A stretch of 9,454 bases of DNA from 13-2-20CM-68-14 sp036378475. Lineage in GTDB: Bacteria > Actinomycetota > Thermoleophilia > Gaiellales > Gaiellaceae. Under the pieces are notes generated by a model. The model did not search any database. It worked only from the letters and a program-made list of their open reading frames with translations, and had not been told where the DNA came from. The stretch spans positions 1 to 9,454 of the forward strand of contig DASUWJ010000120.1 of the NCBI GenBank assembly GCA_036378475.1, read 5' to 3'. Shown here piece after piece: positions 4,715 through 9,454 of the stretch. Position 1 is the stretch's first letter. Every line of letters begins with the position of its first letter. A program made the position numbers and the translations under genes.

Positions 4715-6061
4715 GTGCACGTTAAGAGGTGGCTCAGCCTCGCGGCAGTCACGGCCGCTGCGTCGGTCCTGATTGCCACGGCAGGCGCAGCTCAGCGACC
4801 TGCGGCGAAGGCGCATCTGAGTTTCAAGACACCGGGAGCCGTGTTGAAATACCTGCAGGCTCACGGCGTCAGCACGCGTGGCCTGGTGATCCAGCGCGGC
4901 AGCCGAAACTACGCCGGGCCGAGGTGTCCGGGCAGACACTGGAACTGTACGAGGAGCCGGCACGTGATCCAGTTCGCGACCGCGGACGACTCGAGCAACT
5001 CGTTCGTCTGCACTCCGGCGAGCAGCGGCACGATGTCGCCGAACACGTGCATGATCGTGCAAACGGCGCCTTTGAGTGGCGACAACAACGCCAAATGCGT
5101 CGAGCAAAGCTCGTCGCCGACGGCGGCGCAAGACTGCGAGATCACGCAGACGAACGCCGGTACCGGGAACAACAACGCGGTTGTCTACCAGCTGATCATC
5201 CAGGGAAGCCAGACCCCGAGCAACAGCCAGAAAGCCGGTATCACCCAGTCGAACACGACCGGCGGGAACGCGGCCTTGCTGACCCAGACGATCGTGCAGT
5301 CGGCCTCGACGAGCGTCGCGCTCGTGAGCCAGAATCAAAACGCGCAGCAGACGAACTCGATCAACCAGAGCTCGGGGACCGGCAACCAGGTGTCGCTGAT
5401 GGCGCAGACCGTCAGCCAGAAGGAGTTCGCCGGCCCGAGCGACGAGGACGGCGACGACGACTCCCAAGGCGACGAGCCCGACGAGCCCTTCGCCGGGGCC
5501 GCATTCATGGGCTCGCAGAACCAAAACGGCAACGGCATTTCCGACACGACCCAGACGAGCACTGGCGTCTCGCAGTCGTTCAACTTCCAGAACATGCTCC
5601 AGGTCGAGTCGGCGCCGATGCTCTCGGCGGTCACTCAGTACCAGCTTGGGCCGTTCCGCTGCTGCACCTTCCAGGGCTCGAACGCGAACGACCTATTCAC
5701 GATCCAGCAATCGAAGAACCAGTTCACCTCGTCGCCCACGTCGGTCCAGCACCTCGACCAAATCGGCGAGCTGGACACGAGCGGACACGGACACATCGGT
5801 CAGTTCGCGAACCAAAACGGGACGACGCAGTCGAACACCTGTGACACGACGACCTCTGGGGCTTGTTTCGCAGCCCAGAGTTGCAATCACGTCGAGGGCG
5901 GCCCGGTCTGCAGTCCCGCCGTCTCGTGCAACACCCCAGAGTGCGGCACGTGCTTCACGGGTTGCTTCATCGGATCACCCCTGGCACGCGCGGCTCGCAA
6001 TGCGCCGTCGGCGCGCCTGAACCGCTACATCCGTTCGGCCCGCTTCACGCGCCGCTTCTAG
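4715..6061 (+). CDS. Secreted Gln/Asn-rich curlin-like repeat protein with Cys-rich C-terminus
   Basis: The protein has 448 residues. A signal peptide covers 1-26 (M-H-V-K-R-W, then a hydrophobic core, A-G-A-A). Residues 33-100 form a non-repetitive domain with N-Y-A-G-P-R-C-P-G and two further Cys (78, 99). From about 112 to 235 come at least four repeats of the form I-x-Q...G-x-N-x5-6-Q. Three contain exact N-x5-Q (125-131, 153-159, 185-191) and the fourth N-x6-Q (224-231). This resembles the S-x5-Q-x4-N-x5-Q unit of curlin (CsgA/CsgB), which stacks into an amyloid beta-solenoid. An acidic insert (241-258, mostly Asp/Glu) interrupts the array. Looser Q/N-rich repeats follow to about 375, including N366-x5-Q372. 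Cys 376, 384, 390, 399, 405, 410, 413 and 417 form a dense cluster, and the last 25 residues are basic. No anchor motif is seen. No csg export or nucleation gene lies nearby. The curlin-like reading is an inference from motif spacing; secretion is well supported. Confidence 0.75.
   Translation: MHVKRWLSLAAVTAAASVLIATAGAAQRPAAKAHLSFKTPGAVLKYLQAHGVSTRGLVIQRGSRNYAGPRCPGRHWNCTRSRHVIQFATADDSSNSFVCTPASSGTMSPNTCMIVQTAPLSGDNNAKCVEQSSSPTAAQDCEITQTNAGTGNNNAVVYQLIIQGSQTPSNSQKAGITQSNTTGGNAALLTQTIVQSASTSVALVSQNQNAQQTNSINQSSGTGNQVSLMAQTVSQKEFAGPSDEDGDDDSQGDEPDEPFAGAAFMGSQNQNGNGISDTTQTSTGVSQSFNFQNMLQVESAPMLSAVTQYQLGPFRCCTFQGSNANDLFTIQQSKNQFTSSPTSVQHLDQIGELDTSGHGHIGQFANQNGTTQSNTCDTTTSGACFAAQSCNHVEGGPVCSPAVSCNTPECGTCFTGCFIGSPLARAARNAPSARLNRYIRSARFTRRF
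5054..5419 (+). repeat. Region coding four curlin-like protein repeats
   Basis: These bases encode residues 114-235. The units begin at Ile114, Ile143, Ile176 and Ile216, at spacings of 29, 33 and 40 residues, each with I-x-Q at the front and an Asn-to-Gln spacing of 6 or 7 residues. The repeats are degenerate at the DNA level, so they are an old protein-level repeat rather than a recent tandem duplication. Confidence 0.6.
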
Positions 6062-6068
6062 CGACGCA

Positions 6069-9000
6069 CTAGGCGAGGGGGCCGCGGTCAGCGGCCCCCT
6101 GCGCCAGCTCCTCGAGCTCGCGGTCGATCTGGGCGACGACCGTCCTCGCGTCCATGCGGGAGAAGCTCGCGCGAGCCCGCTCGAGCTCGGTCCGGGCGCC
6201 ACCGACGTCTCCGAACGAACGCAGTGAGCGGGCCAGCTCCATCCGCGCCTCGCCGAGGTCGAGCTGGAGCTCCTGTCCCTCCATCAGGCGCAGAGCCTCG
6301 GCGAACGCCGTTGCGGCCGCGGTCGGCTCGCTCGCCTCGGTGGCGACGATCGCCTCCGCCATGAGCAGGCTGGCGCGGGCGTAGTGATCCTCCTCGGGCA
6401 CGCTCCGCGCGGCAAAGGAGACGAGCTCGCTCGCATCCTCGATACGGCCCTGGCGGACGAGCGCCTCGGCGAGGTAGCGGTAGATGTCGGTCGCCAGCCA
6501 GCCGCCCAGCTCGAGCACGAGCGGCAGGACATCGCGGAGCCGCTTCTCGGCGAGCTCGAACTCGCCCCGGGCGAGCGCGTAGCGGGCGAGGGAGCGGAAG
6601 TTCTGGATCTGCAGGTCGGTGTCGCCGGTTCGCTCCAGCCACTCGAGCGCCTGGGCGGCCAGCTCCTCGGCGACCCCGAGCTCACCGCGGTAGTACTTGA
6701 CGAACCCGAGCAGGGTCGAGGCGCGGGCCTCGTCGCGGTGGCTCCCGTCCTCGCCTGCGAGCTCGAGTGCGGAGCCGAACCGTTGCTCGGCCTCGGCCAG
6801 CTGCCCCAGGTTGATCAGCGCCGTCCCGAGCCGGAGATGAGCCTCGGTCAGCAGGGCGCGGTCGCCGAACTCCTCGGCGCGGGCCAGCGCCCGGCGGAGG
6901 TCTTCGATCGCCTCGGCGGCCTGTCCCTCGAACCAGCCGCGGAGATTCGCGAGCTCGAAGGCGGTCACGATGCCGAGCCGGTGGTCGCCGATCTGCTGCG
7001 CGATCTGCTCGGCCTCGACGAGACACTCGCGCTGCTCCCCGGCCCGCCCCTGCTTCCACTCGATGTTCGCGAGCGTCACCAGAGCGGCGCAGCGGAGCTC
7101 GAGCCGGCCGACCGCCGAGGCGGCCTCGAGCACCTCGGAGAGCTCGCTGCGTGCCGGGCCGAGCGCGCCGCGGCCGACGAGCATGCGCGCCCGGCGATAG
7201 CGCAGCTCCGCCCGGGTGCCGGGCTCGACGTCGTCGGCCAGCGCGAGTGCCCGGCTGTAGAAGCGCTCCGCCTCGCGAAAACCCTCGCGACGCTCTGACT
7301 TCGCGGCGGCGCGGGCGAGAGCGAGCACGGCGGCTTCCAGCGGCGGCGGCACCTCGGGGCGGGCGATCGTCCGCGCCAGCAGGCACGACTGCTCGAGGTG
7401 GTAGGCGACGAACTCAATCAGCTCGTCCTCACCGCCCGGCAGCTCAGCGACCCAGGCCGCGAAGCGGGCGTGCAGCGCCGAGCGCCGTCGCTTCGGCAAC
7501 TGGCTGTAGGCGACGTCCCTGATCAGAACGTGCTTGAACAGGTACTCGAGCTCGCCGGCGATCATCGAGGTTCGGTTTCGGTGGATCAGATCTCGCCGCT
7601 CGAGCGAGGCGAGCCCGCCACTCGGATCAGGCCCGGCGTCTCCGCCCACGAGGTAGGCGACCGCGCTCGGCCAGAAGGAGAGACCGACGACCGAGGCGCT
7701 GTGCGCCACCCGCTTGACCGGCGGCTCGAGCTGGTCGAGGCGGGAGGCGATCAGGGCCTGGAGCGAATCCGGGACGGCCGGCTCACCCTCCGCAGCTCCC
7801 TTCCCCTCGGCCAGCATGCGCACCGTCTCTTCGATGAAGAGCGGGTTTCCCCCGGCCTGGCGGAGCACCTTGTCGAGCGCGGCGCCGGTCAGGCCGGAGG
7901 CCTTCGCCACCTCTTCGGCGAGCGCCGCGCTCGCCCCCTCGCCGAGCGCGTCCAGCTCGATGTACAGGTGTCTGCGGTCCGAGAGCAGGAGCGGTGCTGC
8001 CTCCTTCAGCTCCGGGCGGGCGCTGGCGAGCACGAGGATCGGAGCGGCGGCCGAACCGTCAACGAGGAAGCCGAGCAGCTCGAGCAGCGTCGCCTCGGCC
8101 CAGTGCAGATCCTCGAAGTAGAAGATCGTGGCCCGCCTCGCCGCCAGCAGCTCGAAGAGCCTGTGGATGCCCCAGTGCAGCTCGGCCTGGGTGATCGCCT
8201 GGGCCGAGTAGGTGCCCTCCGGGGTCGTCTCGACGCCGATCAGGTTGGCGATCGCCGCCGCGATCGTCCGCAGTTCGTCGAGGTCGTCCGTCTCGAGCGC
8301 CTGCAGCAGGACGCCGAGCTTGTTCGAGCTCGTGGCCTCGTCGTCACCGAAGGTGATGCCGGCGGCGCTCTTGACCATCTCCTCGACCGGCCAGTAGGTG
8401 ATCCCCTCGCCGTAGGAGAGGCAGCGTCCGACGAGCAGCTCGCACTCCTCTCCGAGCTGCTGCACAAGCTCGCCGAGCAGGCGGCTCTTGCCGATCCCGG
8501 GCGCGCCGAGTACGCCCGCGAGGCCCGGCCGCCCCTCGGCCACCTGCTGGCGGCAGAAGCGAAGCAACTCGCCGAGCTCCTGCTCGCGCCCGACGAGAGG
8601 CAGCCGGTGCTCCAGCCAGTCCGGTGCCTCGCGCTCCGACACGACTTCCCAGACCGGGACCGGTTGCGCCTTGCCCTTCGCCTGGATCGGCTCAGCCTCC
8701 CGGAACTCGAACAGCTCGCGCGTGGCGCGATAGGTCTGCTCGCCGACGAGGATCCCGTCGACCGGGGCCGCGGATTCGATCCGGGCGGCGGTGTTCATCA
8801 CGTCGCCCGCGGCTGACCACTCGCCCTCGCTCGGCCGCGCGTCGAGCATCACGAGCGCCTCGCCCGTGTTGATTCCGATCCGGAAATGGAGGTCGAGCCA
8901 CTCGTCCTCGGCATTCAGCTGCGCCAGAGCCCCGCGGACCGCGAGCCCGGCGCGGATCGCCCGCTCGGGATCGTCCTCGTGGGCGAGCGGCGCCCCGAAG

Positions 9001-9284
9001 AGCGCCAGGATCGCATCGCCGCTGAACTTCTCGAAGGTGCCGCCGTGGCGCTCGAGTTCGCCGCGGACCCGCGCGTGGTAGGGGGAGACGAGCTCCTTCA
9101 CGTCCTCGATGTCGAGGCTCTCGGAGCGCGCCGTCGAGCCAACGAGATCGCAGAAGACGGCCGTGATCAACTTCCGCTCCTCCGCGGGAGCGCTCGGCGC
9201 GGCGGCCTCGAGCGGCGAGCCGCAGGCCAGGCAGAACTTGGCGACCTCCGGGTTGTCCTGCCCGCATTTCGCGCAGGTCGGCAT
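6069..9284 (-). CDS. Zinc ribbon - class III nucleotide cyclase - AAA-type NTPase - TPR regulator
   Basis: This 1071-residue protein has four parts. (1) A zinc ribbon: Cys4, Cys7, Cys18, Cys21. (2) A class III nucleotidyl cyclase domain (about 38-215) with metal-binding Asp46 (V-F-C-D-L-V-G-S-T) and Asp90 (K-F-S-G-D), purine-contacting Lys86, and Asn164/Arg168 (N-T-A-A-R); the position seven before Asn164, Asp or Thr in classical adenylyl cyclases, is Ser157. (3) An AAA/STAND-like NTPase domain with Walker A G-A-P-G-I-G-K-S (260-267), Walker B I-F-Y-F-E-D-L-H-W (387-395) and G-G-N-P-L-F-I-E-E (478-486). (4) TPR-like helical repeats, about 650-1050. There is no signal peptide or membrane segment. 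Large soluble proteins of this architecture are familiar in actinobacteria and are thought to act as signal-responsive regulators; ligand and output are unknown. The ATG at 9284 has no Shine-Dalgarno sequence, and TACCCT ends 6 nt upstream, suggesting a leaderless mRNA. It converges on the curlin-like gene with only 7 bases between stops. Confidence 0.93.
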   Translation of the reverse strand: MPTCAKCGQDNPEVAKFCLACGSPLEAAAPSAPAEERKLITAVFCDLVGSTARSESLDIEDVKELVSPYHARVRGELERHGGTFEKFSGDAILALFGAPLAHEDDPERAIRAGLAVRGALAQLNAEDEWLDLHFRIGINTGEALVMLDARPSEGEWSAAGDVMNTAARIESAAPVDGILVGEQTYRATRELFEFREAEPIQAKGKAQPVPVWEVVSEREAPDWLEHRLPLVGREQELGELLRFCRQQVAEGRPGLAGVLGAPGIGKSRLLGELVQQLGEECELLVGRCLSYGEGITYWPVEEMVKSAAGITFGDDEATSSNKLGVLLQALETDDLDELRTIAAAIANLIGVETTPEGTYSAQAITQAELHWGIHRLFELLAARRATIFYFEDLHWAEATLLELLGFLVDGSAAAPILVLASARPELKEAAPLLLSDRRHLYIELDALGEGASAALAEEVAKASGLTGAALDKVLRQAGGNPLFIEETVRMLAEGKGAAEGEPAVPDSLQALIASRLDQLEPPVKRVAHSASVVGLSFWPSAVAYLVGGDAGPDPSGGLASLERRDLIHRNRTSMIAGELEYLFKHVLIRDVAYSQLPKRRRSALHARFAAWVAELPGGEDELIEFVAYHLEQSCLLARTIARPEVPPPLEAAVLALARAAAKSERREGFREAERFYSRALALADDVEPGTRAELRYRRARMLVGRGALGPARSELSEVLEAASAVGRLELRCAALVTLANIEWKQGRAGEQRECLVEAEQIAQQIGDHRLGIVTAFELANLRGWFEGQAAEAIEDLRRALARAEEFGDRALLTEAHLRLGTALINLGQLAEAEQRFGSALELAGEDGSHRDEARASTLLGFVKYYRGELGVAEELAAQALEWLERTGDTDLQIQNFRSLARYALARGEFELAEKRLRDVLPLVLELGGWLATDIYRYLAEALVRQGRIEDASELVSFAARSVPEEDHYARASLLMAEAIVATEASEPTAAATAFAEALRLMEGQELQLDLGEARMELARSLRSFGDVGGARTELERARASFSRMDARTVVAQIDRELEELAQGAADRGPLA
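6077..6099. terminator. Hairpin inside the 3' end of the cyclase gene
   Basis: GGGGGCCGC (6077-6085) pairs perfectly with GCGGCCCCC (6091-6099) around a 5-nt loop. It begins 15 bases after the stop of the curlin-like gene, so it is the only visible terminator for that gene, yet it lies within the last codons of the convergent cyclase gene. No U-tract follows on either strand. Confidence 0.45.
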
Positions 9285-9290
9285 GGATGA

Positions 9291-9296
9291 AGGGTA
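9291..9296 (-). promoter_or_regulatory. Candidate -10 element (TACCCT) of the cyclase gene
   Basis: On the minus strand TACCCT ends 6 nt before the ATG at 9284, so transcription would start at or next to the start codon. At a 17-nt spacer the -35 would be TAGAAC, a weak match. The hexamer is identical to the candidate -10 of tRNA-Arg. Co-transcription with tRNA-Pro, 36 nt upstream, is the alternative. Confidence 0.5.
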
Positions 9297-9320
9297 CGAC
9301 TGCCCGGCGCGGGGTTCTAG

Positions 9321-9394
9321 TCGGGGCGGGCAGATTCGAACTGCCGACCTTCCGCCCCCAAAGCGGACGCGCTACCAGGCTGCGCTACGCCCCG
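9321..9394 (-). tRNA. tRNA-Pro(UGG)
   Basis: The minus strand gives a 74-nt cloverleaf. The acceptor CGGGGCG pairs with CGCCCCG and the discriminator is A. The D arm is GCGC/GCGC with a 9-nt loop, the anticodon stem TCCGC/GCGGA encloses loop TTTGGGG (anticodon TGG), and the T arm GGCAG/CTGCC encloses TTCGAAT. CCA is not encoded. It ends 36 nt upstream of the cyclase gene on the same strand. Confidence 0.96.
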
Positions 9395-9403
9395 ACTGCA
9401 GCG

Positions 9404-9409
9404 AGTCTA
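9404..9409 (-). promoter_or_regulatory. Candidate -10 element (TAGACT) of tRNA-Pro
   Basis: On the minus strand TAGACT fits TANNNT and ends 9 nt before the tRNA. Just upstream, a 7-bp hairpin (CTCCGGC 9411-9417 with GCCGGAG 9422-9428, 4-nt loop) may be the terminator of a gene beyond the window, or may overlap the -35 region. Confidence 0.45.
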
Positions 9410-9454
9410 GCTCCGGCCCGCGCCGGAGAGCCGCGCGGCCGGAGCGCCTGCGCC

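Noticed and set aside
4729..5844. A 371-codon frame overlapping the curlin-like gene, and a minus-strand 294-codon frame opposite it
   Set aside because: Neither has a signal peptide or recognisable domain, while the 4715 frame has a Shine-Dalgarno sequence, a signal peptide and ordered repeats.
6384..7298. A 304-codon plus-strand frame opposite the TPR region
   Set aside because: It is a shadow of the minus-strand gene; its Leu/Glu/Gly-rich translation mirrors the TPR codons and shows no independent motif.
7398..8816. A 472-codon open frame on the plus strand opposite the cyclase/ATPase gene
   Set aside because: It is antisense to a gene with clear Walker, cyclase and TPR motifs. Its translation has no domain pattern, and long antisense frames are expected in GC-rich coding DNA.
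1..9454. CRISPR array, prophage, defence or toxin-antitoxin system
   Set aside because: There are no regularly spaced direct repeats, and no phage structural, nuclease, methylase or toxin-antitoxin-like genes. The only repeats with regular order are the protein-level repeats of the curlin-like gene.

Overview
This is a GC-rich stretch of bacterial chromosome, most likely from an actinomycete of the Thermoleophilia/Gaiellales type. That placement is an inference. It rests on strong G/C third-position bias, GTG starts, tRNA genes without an encoded CCA, TANNNT -10 elements sitting about 6 nt before start codons (leaderless mRNAs), and the gene mix: a caa3-type CtaG, a DUF6458-like membrane protein, and a zinc-ribbon/cyclase/ATPase/TPR regulator. 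No rRNA or other phylogenetic marker is present to prove it.

Layout. Bases 3-140 are the last 45 codons of an IS630-type transposase entering from the left edge. A locally AT-rich leader follows, then a secreted Ig-like protein (370-990, +). A strong hairpin (1022-1054) separates it from a convergent two-gene operon on the minus strand, a DUF6458-like membrane protein (1995-1687) followed by a DJ-1/PfpI protein (1660-1070). Next come tRNA-Arg(UCU) (minus), a secreted CAP/SCP-domain protein (2739-2185, minus), and a divergent 97-residue protein of unknown function (2844-3137, +). tRNA-Gly(UCC) (minus) then sits back-to-back with a plus-strand operon of a CtaG-type membrane protein (3289-4047) and an overlapping histidine-phosphatase gene (4035-4634).

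The most unusual gene is at 4715-6061 (+). It encodes a secreted Gln/Asn-rich protein with curlin-like I-x-Q...N-x5-Q repeats, an acidic insert, a cysteine-rich C-terminal region and a basic tail. It runs almost into the convergent 1071-residue regulator (9284-6069, minus), which has a zinc ribbon, a class III nucleotide cyclase domain, an AAA-type NTPase domain and TPR-like repeats. tRNA-Pro(UGG) lies just upstream of that gene.

Functionally the window is a mixture rather than one pathway: three predicted secreted proteins of envelope or extracellular type, a probable copper/cytochrome-oxidase assembly factor, a stress-type DJ-1/PfpI protein, a signalling ATPase, and three single tRNA genes scattered between them. 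I see no CRISPR array, prophage, toxin-antitoxin pair or recognisable defence operon. The best candidate for something undescribed is the curlin-like repeat protein, because no curli secretion gene lies near it and the inferred host would not use the classical curli export route.
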